Of a DNA stretch of 64,000 bases, positions 1 to 12,411 are shown piece after piece (the stretch's first letter is position 1; each line of letters begins with the position of its first letter). Both the position numbers and the translations under genes were made by a program. Source of the DNA: Setomelanomma holmii (lineage: Eukaryota > Ascomycota > Dothideomycetes > Pleosporales > Phaeosphaeriaceae). Below the pieces are notes generated by a model that was not told where the DNA came from, searched no databases, and was given only the letters and a program-made list of their open reading frames with translations. The DNA lies in assembly GCA_010015745.1 (NCBI GenBank), contig ML978173.1:62001-126000 (forward strand), written 5' to 3'.

Positions 1-3000
1 ACGATTGCTGAAGGCCTGAAAAGTCTTGACCGTGTCCACCATTTCTTTGAAGCGCACTAGCTCAGCTTCTGTCTTGGACAGCATTGGTATGTCCGCTAAG
101 GAGGGCAAATATTCCACTCTCTCCCTCAATTGCTTTTCGTATTGCTGAGTGAGGTCGATTATGGTTTGGTTGGCTTGAGATTGCGTTTCCTCCGAGAGAA
201 GTGACCAGTTCTGCACGATAAGAGCGAAAGTCTGGTCTACGACAAGTAGTGTGTCATCGGCCGTCAGAGCACTCAGGAACGCTCTCCATGCGAAGAAAGC
301 GTCGTCGCATAAGTCTGGATCCGCCATTGCTGATTGAAGGCACGCCCGGAACTATCACTATTAGCCAGTGAGCGTAGTGTAGATGGTAATGCTTACCTGA
401 GGTAGTGCGCCGTTAACCTTGCTACGCGCAAGACTGATGAGTTCGGTGATGGCCCCGATGCTCCTCTTCCGCTCAGACAGTGGCTGGGACATAGTTTTGC
501 CTTGTGCGAGAGGACTCTCTATGATATTCGTGAAATATGCGATGATACCCAGAATGTGCGTTTCGCAAAATGCGTCAAGATTTCTGGACTTGGATGTCGA
601 CTTGCGTTGTCCGTTCTTTGTGTCAGCGAGCATGGCGAGCGTTGCGAAACCGCGATGGCACTGTTTCAATCAGTGGTGAGTACACAGGTGAAGTCCAAGG
701 GACATACAAGCTTTTTCTTCTCGCCGTCTCGATCTGCAGCGAGCATGAGGATCTCGATGGCAACACCAGTGATATCGACATTAATCAAAGCATCCAGTCT
801 GTTGCTGCTGCCTTCTCTCAAGGCTGGCTCGATAGCCGCCAAGGTGTCCATGGTGCTGCTCTCGATATCTTTGACATTTTGGCACAGAAGCAAAGCGAGA
901 ATCTTCGCAAGATTACGCCTCGGTTGGGTCAACACCTCGGCAACAGTAGCTTTGCGGGCTTGCGCAATTTTTTCGATGATGTCTCGCCTCTTGGTGAGGA
1001 CAAGGTGTGGCAAGGTGTCCCCTTCAGTCAAAATGAGCAATTGTCTGACACTCTGCTCTGTCAGATCGGCCAGAAGCTGAGCCTTTTGAGGCTTGTTGAT
1101 GATGTCTCGAACCACAGAAACGGCGAATACCCTCCAGTATGGCTTCAGCAGTTGCGTAGTGTTCGTGTGAAATGCGATAGCGATTAAATCAAGCTAGCTG
1201 CGTTAGTAAATTGAAATTCGCTTGGGCGGTACGTGCACTGACCTCCGTGTAGGCTAAGCCGCAGATGAGTGCATTGTTATGCCCAAGGTATTCTATCAAG
1301 TGATGAAGTATGATAGGTAGCTCCATCTCGCCAGAGACACTATAAAATGGTCAGTCGATATTCCCAGCAATACATGACAACACAGTACCTAGCAACAAGT
1401 CCATACGCCAAAATGAGCGTTTCGTGATCAGAAATGACGTCCCGTTTAGCGATTTCACCAAGGAACTCCACTGTAGATCTCCTGTTCTTTTCCAGAACGC
1501 GTTTTGAAGAAATGTCCTGTCTCAGAAACACCATCAAGGAGCGTCTGTCGTGTTGTTAGCATGTGCAGGTTTGATGAAAGTATGGCATACGCAGCGGCAA
1601 TCTTGAGCTCTCTCAAAGATCTGCTCAGCGACCGTAGCAGCCATTGGCCAAGCTCGCAATCTTCCAGCTTCAGGTAGTCTACGTCAACGATGTGGTTGAA
1701 GACTCGGCCGATAGTTATGGCCATATGAACCCGTGCCTTGGCACAATTCTGAAATTTTACTTCGTTCGTTATGACAAGCATAGCGGCAATGGCGTCCTTC
1801 CAGTCATCCCCACCTTCTTTATTGTCCCAGTGCATCTCTGCGTGGCGAACCATCTGGTCTGAGGAATCACAAAGAACACAAGCAGATGTTTGCCACTGCT
1901 CGGGGCTTGTCGTCGAAGCTCGCAAGCAATGTGAACCAGCACATGCAATCTTCCCAAGAGCTGAAAGAATATCGCACTGCTGGCTTTCGTTCATCGAGGG
2001 GTCGTCTTGCATGCAAGAATACTTCGCTCTACATGCATGAGTACATGTCATTGATCGCCACTGGGTCCCACTTACTGAATGATGTTGTGGAGATTGGCCA
2101 GATTCAGCATGGGAGCTTCTTGGTTGCTTCCGTTCAAATAGATCAACAGCTGCTCGTATGTCGGTCTGTTGACGTTGTCTGACATTTCTGGCAGGGTTCT
2201 ACGTCGCTTGGTAGGTCTGTCGTCATCTTCGCCAATGTTAAGTGCACGAAACGTCTTGAGTACTGTAGCGCCGTCATACAAGAGGCGCTGGTCTGCGAAG
2301 CTCGTGGAAGCATCTGTGCAGAGTTCTCTACGCGCTTCTGATATCTCGATAGGCCAACTATCTGGAGAGGTCCATAGGCATAGCGCTGACTATGCAACGT
2401 TAGCTTCGGCATGCGCTCAGAATGTAAGGTACGTACCTGTAGATCTTTCGTCAAGGTAGTGAACCTTTCCACGTTCCGGCAGATTCTCGATACCGCTCGC
2501 TTGAGATCTTCGGCTATACATAAAGGCGCGTTTACGCGTCGACGTGCTGCGATAGAAGCGTGACTTGACGAATCGTTGATCGAAATCTTGAGACGAATGA
2601 GGAGTGAAGCAAGTCTCCGTTGGTTCATGGTCGATATATCGGAACGTTCCAGAAGGCTGCAAAGCTCATTACCGAGAGTGCGGGTAGTTTTGGTGGAGCT
2701 TGACGCAGACCTCCTAGTCTGTGTTGCTGGTAATGCAGCACTTTCCAGAGTTTGCAGGTAAAGGTCAATCGTCTCAGCATGGAACGTGCGCTTAGTCACA
2801 CCTGTAGTCCACCGCTTGAAGTATTGCCATAATTCATGACTGGTGTCGATAAGCCATGGCTCGTTATGCTCGAAGGCAATCGAATTGAAGGTCCCTCTTT
2901 GATGCCAGCGAGCAACGTTTCCCAGGGCTAGCAGTAAGTGGAATGCGATGTAGATGGCGCCAAGTTGTGGAGCCACTGTTCTTTGCAGTTCCTGGGGCAG

Positions 3001-3782
3001 CGCAACGAATTGTTGACTCTCAGGCCAGAATGAGGCGATGCTGCCGGACGAGGGCAGTTGCATTTGGAAAGAACGAGTTGGCGGAGCTGATGGATTGCTA
3101 GCAACATCCAGTTCTGCAATTATGTCTGACGTCTATTAGGTCATATCGACAGAAATGTCTTGCATGACTTACAGTGAATGGACGATCTGTACAATGCTTC
3201 CAGGGTAATAGCATTATGCCGGGATACAGGTGACCGCGAGAACACTCCAATGCAGAGACTCAGAAGATCTTGCGCGTGTTGATGCAACGGCTGTAAGGTG
3301 ACATGAGTCAAAAGGCCTAGCACCTTCGGGAATAACCATAGAAATAGAGGAGGCCTAGGACTTCCTTCATCATCTGCGTCCTTGGCGATCAATAGAAGAT
3401 GAGGTTTCTTCTGTATGATTAGCTTCAGTGCCGAGATGCTGTCAATGCCTTGCTGTGTCTGTTGATCATGAGTAAATGGGTCGTCCTTGAAAAGTTCCTC
3501 CAGTCCAGCTTGCGCAACAACACAGATAAGTGCTACAAGCTGCGGATTGGGCTCGTCGGTGCTTGGATGCTGCAGAAACTCTTTGACAAGCTCGCCGAAA
3601 GAGACTTTGGCGGCAGTATCCTGGCGATTGTGTAGATTAGAAGCATTCTGAACTATCTGAGCTGCGATTGTAGACGGCGGCGGGTTGTAGTTCGTCGCGG
3701 TGTTCCCGTTGACGTTCGCCAGGCCAGTTGTAGTGGGCGGCGGGCCCATGTGCTGAGTTGAAGTGCCGCCTTTGCGGGCCAT
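1..3782 (-). CDS. uvsB: ATR/MEC1-family checkpoint kinase, N-terminal part (partial)
   Basis: This is the DNA-damage and replication checkpoint PI3K-like kinase (ATR; Mec1 in yeast, UvsB in Aspergillus). Only the N-terminal 1131 codons are in the window; the C-terminal FAT, kinase and FATC domains lie beyond position 1. Nine exons fit one frame: 3782-3173, 3113-2437, 2389-2076, 2028-1591, 1544-1389, 1339-1243, 1193-708, 660-397 and 351-1. All introns are 45-59 nt and most have CTAAC-like branch sites. Family-like segments are the PPPSTIAAQIV start, FLWLFPKVLGLL, the basic DRPTKRRRTLPE stretch, SLRELKIAAA, and LIEYLGHNNALICGLAY just before the UME domain (about codons 790-900). The rest is HEAT-like helix. 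It is divergent from COX16. The family call rests on remembered ATR/UvsB patterns; TEL1 or TOR fit less well because of the UME placement and N-terminal motifs. Confidence 0.82.
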
Positions 3783-4348
3783 GTTTATGCTATCGCTGGG
3801 TCATAGCGAGAAGGAGAAGTGGGAAGTTTTCCAGGAGGGCTTTTGGGTGGATAGAGGCTGGGACCAGACTTCTCTGGTTTCACGGGATCGTGAGAGTGAA
3901 AGCAATTCGGCCAAGTCGGTTAATTCTGGGTGCTTGCGACGTGGGAAGAACTCGTCTGATGCTCGAGCAGACGCACAAACTTCAAGTACGGTCGATGGGG
4001 GTTCGGAAGACAGCCAGACAGTCAGCTTTGAGGAGATTGATTAAGAGCGAGGTCTGACAGGCTGTTGTCCATCATAGTGTGTGGCTCTCCAATGTTGTAC
4101 GAGATGTGCCTATGCCTATGAGTTGCAGCGTGCCCGCACTGCATGGGTCGTGCTACGCGTCAAACGGAATCGCACGTCGCGACTTCACGTGACACTGCCA
4201 AGCCGCCAATAGCGGGAAAGAGCATTTGCCCGCATCTCGAAGCTCGAGCATCATCTCCTGCAGAATACCAGAGATGCGTCTCGATCGCCACAGAAGAGAC
4301 TATTGAGTCCTCACTTCAATACAAGTCGTAGATTCGGAAATCGCAAAC
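3783..4348. other. Divergent intergenic region between the ATR gene and COX16
   Basis: 566 bp holding the promoters of two head-to-head genes. I see no convincing additional coding sequence. The short ORFs on the plus strand here lack conserved features. Confidence 0.6.
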
Positions 4349-4781
4349 ATGCCCGGCCCCTTCACCTCGCGGTCCTTTGCCGCCACACTTCCCAACTCGC
4401 TCGCAGCACGCTATCGCAAACAGCTCCAAAAGCACCCGTTCCTGCTCTTCGGGCTCCCCTTCATGGCTACCATTGTCGCTGGGTCATTCATGTTGACTCC
4501 GGCAACGGCGCTACGATACGAGCGATATGATAGGAAGAATCAGCAAATCACACAGGAAGAGGCAATGGGCTTGAGGCAAGAGCGGCGGAAAGTGAACATG
4601 CGGGATGAATACTATGTGAGTTTGGACCACGTCAATGCTCGCGTTGGGGCACAGGAAGCGGTTATGTAAGATTGGCAGATTACTGACAAGTCAACAGAGA
4701 CTGCAAGCGAAAGACCTCGAAGACTGGGAACAGCGTCGTGTCAAGCGTTTACCGGGCGAGCCAGATGGCACACTTGTATGA
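4349..4781 (+). CDS. COX16: Cytochrome c oxidase assembly protein COX16
   Basis: COX16 is a small mitochondrial inner-membrane protein needed to assemble cytochrome c oxidase. Two exons, 4349-4615 and 4698-4781, are joined across an 82-nt intron (donor GTGAGT, acceptor CAACAG) and give 116 residues, the usual size. The sequence shows a basic N-terminus, the segment HPFLLFGLPFMATIVAGSFM (one membrane helix, about residues 29-48), the TPATALRYERYD motif that follows it in the family, and the conserved C-terminal block KDLEDWEQRRVKRLPGEPDG contributed by exon 2. Without splicing the ORF ends early and loses that block, so the intron is required. It lies divergent to the checkpoint kinase gene. 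The family assignment is secure. Confidence 0.95.
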
Positions 4782-5209
4782 ACGGCAGAGAATGATATAT
4801 ACTAGCATTTGAATGGCGTATATGGTTGTTGAATGCATGGACACATGTCGTTCCCTGGGCATCATACGAAGCTCTTCTCAATCTGTGGATATTCCATTAT
4901 TCTATCTACAGTGATGCTTCAAGTTGAAGCGCGTATTAGGACAGCGAGCCTCTTCACACACTGCCATGCAGACGCGGACATTGATAAATGCCGATCTAAA
5001 GGGGGCCTGTTCATCTCTCATGATATTCATTGTCCCAAATGCTCTCCCGTTCACCACATTCCACGGTTGGGCAAGATGGCCATAACTCCTGAGCCAAAAG
5101 ATACAACCTGTATGAGTCTATGCTGAATCAAGGATGACCTCCGCAAATGCTCAGTATGCACAAAGTCGAATCGAAGGTTTGGCGCGAGCCTGTGTTGCAA
5201 AAGCCATGT
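4782..5209. other. Intergenic, COX16 3' side to HMG-CoA synthase 3' side
   Basis: 428 bp between two convergent genes. It probably contains both 3' UTRs. No gene or clear repeat seen. Confidence 0.6.
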
Positions 5210-6812
5210 CTACTGCTTGATCTCATATGTGCGGCGGAACATGTCGTCGATGTTAGTGAGGTAGTAGGTACCGGGGAAGAGGCCATCGGTCTTGCCGGTA
5301 GGGGTATAGTTCTTCTGAAGGTGGGCCTTCTCGCGGAGGTTGCACATCTGTGGAGGTAGTCAGTCACGCGCAACATAACAATAGTAACGCTGGCGTCAAA
5401 AAACCTACCTCGTCGTACACCTCTGGGGCGACTACGCGCCTAGACTCCAGGCGAGCGGGGATATCGAGCTGCTTGGCGATGTTCTCGACGCTGCCCTTGA
5501 CCTTGAAGGAGAACATGGAGGATGCGAGACCACTGCCGTAGCTGAACAGGCCAATGCGCTTGCCTTGCAGAGTTTGGCTGTCGATGTTGGCCAGAATGCT
5601 GGCCAAGCTGCCATAGACGCTGCCGCAGTACATGTTACCACACTGGGTGGGCACGTTGATGCTGGGCTGCACGCGGGAAGCAAATCGCTTCTTCGCGAGG
5701 GCCATGAAGGTCTTCTCCACAGTCTTGTCGGTGATGGATGTGGCATAATCCATGTCCCGGAGCTCTGCTGGAACCTCGGCGAAAAGGGGATTCGAGGGGT
5801 TGACAAGGTAGTCACTGTAGAGCAGGCGCGCATATGACTTGGACACGAGCTTGCAGGTAGGAGCGTGGAAAGCCATATAATCGAAACGGTCAAGAGGCGT
5901 CTCCTGGCTCTGTTCGTGGCCGTTGACACCGTTGCCGTTCTGTTGCGACTTCAGGGTTTGCTCACGGGCATTGTAGGCCTTGTAGCAGGCATCGACGGCC
6001 TCAAGGTAGCAGCGAATGGAGAAGTGGCCATCGACGATTGGGTACTCGCTCGTAAGATCGGGCTTGTAGAAGTCGTACGCGTGCCTGATGTAGGACCCAC
6101 GCTGGCCAGCCTCAATCGCGAGAGGAGCATCGGGGCCAATGAGCATGGCTACACAGCCAGCGCCGCCCGTAGGACGGGCGTTGCCCTTCTTGTACAGAGC
6201 GATGTCGCCAGTGACCACGACTGCATCGCGGCCGTCCCATGCTGAGGACTCGATCCAGTTTACACTGTTGAAGAGAGCGTTTGTGCCGCCGTAGCAAGCG
6301 TTGACAGTATCCACGCCCTCAACGTTGTAGTTGCCGGACTCCTCGAACAATTGCATCAAGACTGACTTGACCGACTTGGACTTATCGAGGAGCGTCTCGG
6401 TGCCGACCTCGAGACGGCCAATCGATTTCGGCTCGATGCTGTACTTCTTGAACAGCGAGGAAAGGGTCGTTAGGGCGAGCGAGTAGATGTCTGTGCAATC
6501 GCAATGTCAATTTCTGATTTCTCGGCAGCAAATGCACCAGAAAACTCAGGGATGGGCAACTCACCCTCGCGGTCGTCGCAGAAGGACATCTTCGTTTGGC
6601 CGAGACCAATGGTGTATTTGCCCTGGGAGACGCCATCGAACTTCTCGAGCTCTGCCTGGTCAACGCACTGCGGGAAAGTTAGACGGTGTCGTCGAGCCGG
6701 CGAGCAGCAGCTTGAAGCCATGCTGCAGCGTCTGTCGAGCTGTTTCACTTGCCTGGCTGGGGAAGTAAAGCTCAATGGCCTTGATTCCGATGTTGGTGGG
6801 ACGGGACGCCAT
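5210..6812 (-). CDS. ERG13: Hydroxymethylglutaryl-CoA synthase (HMGS)
   Basis: This cytosolic enzyme condenses acetyl-CoA with acetoacetyl-CoA to HMG-CoA, the step before HMG-CoA reductase in the mevalonate/ergosterol pathway. Four exons, 6812-6753, 6667-6565, 6490-5409 and 5347-5210, encode 460 residues, normal for the family. Catalytic features visible are the Glu in RLEVGTET, the nucleophilic Cys in NACYGGTNAL and the His in AFHAPTCKLV. GNMYCGSVYGSLAS and LFSYGSGLASSMFS are further signature blocks. The first intron (6752-6668) must use a GC donor (CAG then GCAAGT). The only nearby GT would shift the frame into a stop, whereas the GC donor joins YFPSQ to CVDQAELE as expected. The start at 6812 follows from alignment of MASRPTNIGIKAIELYFPSQ with the family N-terminus; an upstream in-frame ATG would add 37 unrelated residues. 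Confidence 0.96.
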
Positions 6813-8964
6813 GATTACAACAGGTTCTAGTATGAAGGAGGGCGAGAGGGGAAGAGTGTTGGCAGGGAGGGGGAGTTCACACCGCTCGTTTAAGTAGTTC
6901 TGGAGGATTGGGTGCGTTGACAAAGAGGAAAGTGCGGTCAGGGAAGCGGCGATCTGTATGTGGCAGTGCTAGCAGTGGGAACGTCTCTGGCCCGATAAGG
7001 GCTTTTAACTGGTTTTGTGCAGGCTTTTGGCTCAACAACTGACAACGCCAATTTCCCGTTCGCTTGGGCGATTGTTGTCATGGCTGGGTTTTTTTGATCC
7101 AGGGTCTCGCGACCGTCGCCGATCTGCGGGGCATCTTGACTTAAAAATGGCGCGCATCCTCAGCTTTCTCACTCACAGCTACCAATATGCCATACCAGCT
7201 ACAGCATCATATTCTTTGGCCACTGGAGCCGGGGCAGCGTGGCGCCGTCCCTCGCGACCAAAAAGTTCGGCAGGATGAGCCTATCGCCGTTGGGCTTGGC
7301 CTGCAGGGTGATTCAATCGCCATGCCGACCGCGGTCTAGCGTCAGGGACGCAAGTGAATGGAATGGAGGAACCCGTTCTCACCTTGCCGTGATAGGACGT
7401 CCATTCGCAGACCCTCGCAACCAGGACACAGCCATCGCGCGTGCGCGTCAACACGCAAGTGTGAACCGAAGTCGCGATCGTATGAGGCTTGACATCATCA
7501 GTGTATGGCATGTCTATGGTCTTGTTCGAGAAGGCATCAGGAAAGTGTCCTGCTCGGAGTGTTGCATCGCGGTCGTGGTCGCCGGGTAGTGTAACAAAAC
7601 TTCTCTCTTGGATTAGCAATTCGCGAGTAGGCAGATCAGATATTGTTATATGGTAGTGGAAGTGCATTTGATTACGGCAGTGCCGTCCACCTGCTTGACA
7701 GAAGCCACACGTACTTGAGACCAGACACGAGTATTTCAACCTCAGCACGTCATACGTGCAAATGCAATCCCCAATTGCTCTCACCTATAGCCTCGAGCAT
7801 AGCGACCTGATGGTAGCGGGCGCTAGCATTCTTCTGTCACGGTGTCTGGTATTACGGACGTGCCGTTCACGCGGTCCAGCACTTGCTTGGGCCTATTCTA
7901 TTTGTAGAGAACCAACATATATCAAACAGTGGTCTCGTGCTAATCGCGGTAGACGTGGTTACTGAGTGCCCGTCTGCTAAGATGATAAAGGCGATCAAGC
8001 TGTAGTGACGAAGCTGCGTTAGAAACAATGCTCTCAGCATAGACAGGTTTCGCGATGTTCTTGAGATTGCTGTGGAGGCAACAAGAGTTCGCTGTCTCAT
8101 CTGAAAGGTGATGAAATTCCTCCACAGAGGTCGCAGAAAGTTGATCACGACATGATGTACTTGCACTCTATGGAGAGTGAAAAGGTTCAAGGCGGATGTG
8201 TCTCCGCCAGCGGCTCTTGCGCCAACCTTGTGTTGCGCAGTGGACAGAACATAGACCGAGCGCAGATATCATGGCGCCTTCATCTGGCTTCGAACGCGTC
8301 TAAATTTCTCTCTCTTCGTTGCTTTTGGGAGCTTGCAATCACGAATAGTATGAAGATAGGTAAGAGAAGATGTCATGGGTAGAGCCGAGTTCCGTCTATC
8401 GGGCGGCGAGCCTTGCGCACAAGGAAAAGTCAAACCGGCTCAGAGTAGCTCGAGATTAAGAGCGAGGGACGATCTGCCGGAGCGGATGAATTCATGCACG
8501 GATGATGCTCCAGTGGCCCACGCGAACTGCGAAGGGCAGCATCGCCGAAGGCGCAGTGAGACACAACCAAGCAGAGCAGTGGCTGCAATTGAGTACTGCA
8601 GACTGCCGAAGTGTTGCGTGCCTTGCAGAGGCCCGCGAGAGTGGTTGCGTGGTGTCGAGATTTATGAAACGTGAGGGCAGGCGCGACGAGTCGCTAATTG
8701 GTTCACTCTGGCACTTGCCGTGGTTTCCGCTCGCAGGGCAGGCGCAGGCCAAACCAACCGTCAAACCTGCGACCCAGCCGTCTCGAGACGCCCAACACCT
8801 CGTTCACGACACGCCGCCCCCATCACACTCGCTTCACCCACGGCCTGCCACCCCCGCCCCGCGCATCGCACCATCAGAATCATTGCAGGACACAATCGCA
8901 CTGATATCGAGCGGCTTGAAGGGGGCAAAGGAGCCTCTGGGGCGCTCAGGGACCGTTTGGCGTC
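6813..8964. other. Intergenic, 2.15 kb, no gene recognised
   Basis: This long gap separates two divergently transcribed genes. Several ORFs of 60-175 codons exist on both strands, but none has a recognisable motif, convincing ATG context or splice pattern. I read it as promoters and 5' leaders. A lineage-specific spliced gene cannot be excluded. Confidence 0.5.
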
Positions 8965-11340
8965 ATGGAGCGACGCAACAGCAGCGACGACGGGCCCTCC
9001 TGGCAGCCCAGCAACCCAGATATATTTGACGACGATTACGAGATCGACCCGGACGAGGATGACTTCATGCCCTCCGTTTCAGACGGCTTTCGGCCAGCCA
9101 ACGCGAGCGAGGGCCGCAGTAATGACCGACAGGACCACGACCGGCAAGACAATCTGCAGCGACATGCATCAACGTCGAAACCCACCGAGAGCGATTTGCG
9201 TAGAATGGCGACGCGAAACAGTACAGCGAAGGTGCGAGACTCGATGGCACAGGACGGCCGCCCGACTGCCATGCACAATCGCGGGCCCAGTTCGCCGTCG
9301 CCCCTGGGACATCGCGCATCCGTGAGCTCGACTGGATCCTTTGCCACGACGTCGAACGGCGACAATCCCTTCGAAGCCAGCACTGGCCCAAGTCACCCTT
9401 ATGGCATGTATCCGCAGAACACAATGGCACGCCCACCAAGCGTAGCGACAACATCCACAGAGAGCCACCCGCAACGACCCATGTCATTGCAGCGGCCGAC
9501 ACATCCATACGCCATGTACTCGCAGAGTGGCATCGACGAGGGAATGCACGAGGAGCCCGTAGTGCAGCGAGCCCACCCGCCATTACCTCCTATCCAGACC
9601 GCGATTCCCCTCGGATTTCCTGGCCTCAATGCGGGCTACCACCGCGTGCTGGGCCCCGATGGTGAAGAACAGGATATCATCGGGCCAGATGGGCACACTG
9701 AGCAGCTGCCGCCATACTCGAGGTTTCCTGAAGAAGGACCGACCAAAGCGTCCCTTGCAGCAGAGGCAAGCGCATCACGCACACTACCTGTGGCGGCCCC
9801 AAATGCCATCATAGATTCAGAAGATCCCTTCAACACACCCGTCTCACCTGTTTCGCCTCTAAGCGCAACATCCTTTTCAGCCCCCGCTCTCCCTTCCGCA
9901 CCCTTGCTGCCATCCGTCACACCCGCGCGTCTCCCACCACAACGGCCAGAGACACAAACTGGCAACGCCGCGCCAGTGACCTCTGCTTACAATGCACCTC
10001 AAATACCTGCAGAGCCAACTGACTCCTCCTCGGCGTCCTTGTTGACCACCGAACAAAGCTTTTCCGAGAAGGAAGTGCCTGCTGAGACGAAGAAGAGGTG
10101 GCGCGAAAGGAAACTATGGGGCAAGATTCCTATGGGCGTCGTTGTGGTGGTACTCGTACTATTAGTCGTATTCGCTATCGCTCTTGGGGCAGCCATTGGT
10201 ACTGTCGTCGCCAAGAAGCATCAGAAGGACCAGAGCAAGAACAACCACAGTGGCAGACCGATAGGCGAACCGTATGTACCAAGCTTCCTTATTACTCTGA
10301 CCATCGCTAACTTATCCAGACTACCCCAGGTAACAGGCTCACACGGCTCACTTTTCGATGCCATCCCTATTCCAACACCATCAGAGATTGGCCCATTACC
10401 CACAGGAGCATATTCTCTGCCACTAGGGATACCTCAAGAGAGTAACCCTGGCTGTCTCACACAAGCAAACCAATATTCCGCTTGGTCCTGCAAGCTCTCC
10501 TTCGCGCCACTCCTCATTACCATCAACAACACATCCACCAACGATGGTCCCCGCCAATTAGCGTCTATGCAGACAGGCGGGTCTGTGACTGATGGGTCCA
10601 TACTCTATGGCCTGCAGCCACCCACGCTTAATATGAAAACCTTACAGCTTGTCACTGACCTGGACTACAAAGCCTATGGACCAGCCTACCATTTTGCAGA
10701 TCGTTATGACAAGCTTGTCATCCTGAGACCTGAAGAGCTCAACATGTTCACCAGCATCAAGAAGCGTCAAGATTTTCGCCAGAAGTTCTCGGTCAGACCA
10801 GGCGATTATCCATGGTATTGCTTCTGGAACAGCACATACATTGAGGGATACATTTATGTCGACGACAACTCGACGGCAGCCTCATTCACGGCATTTCCAA
10901 CTCAAGCACCAAGTGGATCGCCGTCGGCATCCTACGATGGCGCAGGTTTCCTGGCGACAGCAGCACCAGCCAGCCTCACAGTATCTACCAGTGCTTCGCC
11001 CACTCCAGCTCCAGCCGTTCGTCGAGACGCTCAATCGGATGGCTCCCTGCCTCCACGGATACCTCCATATCCCCGCATCGTCAAGATTGAAGAGCGCCGC
11101 CTGCCCAATTCGCCGCAACCATACTGTCAGCAAATGGTCTTACTCGACAATGGAAGGATCGCTCCAGCTCTGAATGGCAACGATGGACCTAAGAAGATCC
11201 TACTCCAGGAGGTCGATCCGACCTACGATGAGTACTTTGCAGCGCAGGCGTCATCTACCGACAACTCAAAGCGTGAGGCCGGACTGCTAACTAGGGGTGA
11301 TCCGAATAATGCGTGCCACTGCCAGTGGATGTTCAAGTAG
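8965..11340 (+). CDS. Single-pass membrane protein with fungal C-terminal domain (DUF7820-like)
   Basis: The protein has about 385 N-terminal residues of low-complexity Ser/Pro/Thr-rich, presumably cytoplasmic sequence. One strong membrane helix follows (about residues 391-414, IPMGVVVVVLVLLVVFAIAL), then a basic stop-transfer and an ectodomain with spaced Cys (NPGCLTQANQYSAWSCKLSF, DYPWYCFWN, NACHCQWMFK at the end). This layout matches what I remember of fungal DUF7820 proteins; function is unknown. An intron is very likely at 10272-10319 (GTATGT donor, CGCTAAC branch, TCCAG). It is 48 nt and stop-free, so the frame is open with or without it. Spliced, the protein is 775 residues, otherwise 791. 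Start ATG is 8965, the first in this frame before the acidic block. The product is most likely plasma-membrane or endomembrane located. Confidence 0.75.
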   Translation: MERRNSSDDGPSWQPSNPDIFDDDYEIDPDEDDFMPSVSDGFRPANASEGRSNDRQDHDRQDNLQRHASTSKPTESDLRRMATRNSTAKVRDSMAQDGRPTAMHNRGPSSPSPLGHRASVSSTGSFATTSNGDNPFEASTGPSHPYGMYPQNTMARPPSVATTSTESHPQRPMSLQRPTHPYAMYSQSGIDEGMHEEPVVQRAHPPLPPIQTAIPLGFPGLNAGYHRVLGPDGEEQDIIGPDGHTEQLPPYSRFPEEGPTKASLAAEASASRTLPVAAPNAIIDSEDPFNTPVSPVSPLSATSFSAPALPSAPLLPSVTPARLPPQRPETQTGNAAPVTSAYNAPQIPAEPTDSSSASLLTTEQSFSEKEVPAETKKRWRERKLWGKIPMGVVVVVLVLLVVFAIALGAAIGTVVAKKHQKDQSKNNHSGRPIGEPYVPSFLITLTIANLSRLPQVTGSHGSLFDAIPIPTPSEIGPLPTGAYSLPLGIPQESNPGCLTQANQYSAWSCKLSFAPLLITINNTSTNDGPRQLASMQTGGSVTDGSILYGLQPPTLNMKTLQLVTDLDYKAYGPAYHFADRYDKLVILRPEELNMFTSIKKRQDFRQKFSVRPGDYPWYCFWNSTYIEGYIYVDDNSTAASFTAFPTQAPSGSPSASYDGAGFLATAAPASLTVSTSASPTPAPAVRRDAQSDGSLPPRIPPYPRIVKIEERRLPNSPQPYCQQMVLLDNGRIAPALNGNDGPKKILLQEVDPTYDEYFAAQASSTDNSKREAGLLTRGDPNNACHCQWMFK

Positions 11341-12411
11341 ATATATGCTTTGCAGTTGAGCGACCGTCTGAATTGCGGCTACGACCTGGAAGACATGTTT
11401 TCCTTTTCTTATTTATTTGTTCATTTTCAGCACAGGAATCTGGCATATACCTGTTCGGCGTCCCCGGCGTGTCCTTATTTCGACACGAGTTTCTTCGAAT
11501 ATCCGGCATCTGTCTTGCGAGTTTTTCCTTTGGTTATTGCATGCCACTATAGGCTTCTGCTTCTTGTTTACTCTTACGATTTTGTTGGAATGTTAGTATG
11601 CTCTACGGAGCAGCATTGGCGTACAAGAAGCCACGATAACTTGTATATATTGGAAGGAAGCTGCGGGGTAGTAGCATTTGTAGGACAGGCATGAGCACTG
11701 GGGAATGGTGTATATGAGCGCGGGTAAATAAAATAAGCACCGCTATTACATGATCTTTTTTTCAATTTGTGGTTCGTGAGCACTTTATTAGATTTGGCTT
11801 TGTAAGGAAATTATGTGCGGAAAACAACCAACGAGAAATTAGTGAATTCTTCTGGACAAATCTCAGTCTCCTCATCAGCATGACTTTCATTCAGTACCGT
11901 GCGCGTACCTTTGACCCTCCGAGAACGTGCAGTCTGCAACCTATTGAGTATCAATAGACCAGAACTTACTCTCCAACACACAAAGCTGGAGTTCACCTCA
12001 CGTCCTCCAACACATAACTGATCCTACGAGGATCTTTTAAAAATGCAAAAACATACAACAGCGGGTATTCGCCAGTGGTCACCCACCTGACTACTAATCC
12101 GCCGGTCACGAGCTTGAGTACCGCTGAGCGAACGGGAAGCGCTAGTTTCTCGAACCTATGGTCGTATGTGACAGCTTTGAAGTGTTGGGTGGTATATATT
12201 GTCAGTAACAGTGATGGGTGCGTGGAGCCAACACCAGGCGAGGTGGCTACACAGCTATTGATGCTCATTGTGCGAACGATCATAATTTTCATGGCTGGCC
12301 CTGAAGCCTATCGCAGAAAGCGTTACTGATATGGTCAGAATTGCCTCGTTGACTGTCGAAAACCCAAGCGTTACGCCAAAAACTCCATGCTACGTCCCAG
12401 GGTAATTATCG
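11341..12411. other. Intergenic, 1.07 kb
   Basis: It lies between convergent genes and contains an AT-rich stretch (about 11570-11830), likely 3' UTR sequence of both. No supported gene. Confidence 0.5.

Noticed and set aside
7281..7784. 167-codon minus-strand frame in the HMGS upstream gap
   Set aside because: Starts with GTG rather than ATG, has no motif or membrane/signal segment, and no splice pattern extends it.
8502..9029. 175-codon plus-strand frame before the DUF7820-like gene
   Set aside because: Overlaps the start of the supported gene in another frame and has biased Arg/Thr/Pro composition typical of a shadow frame.
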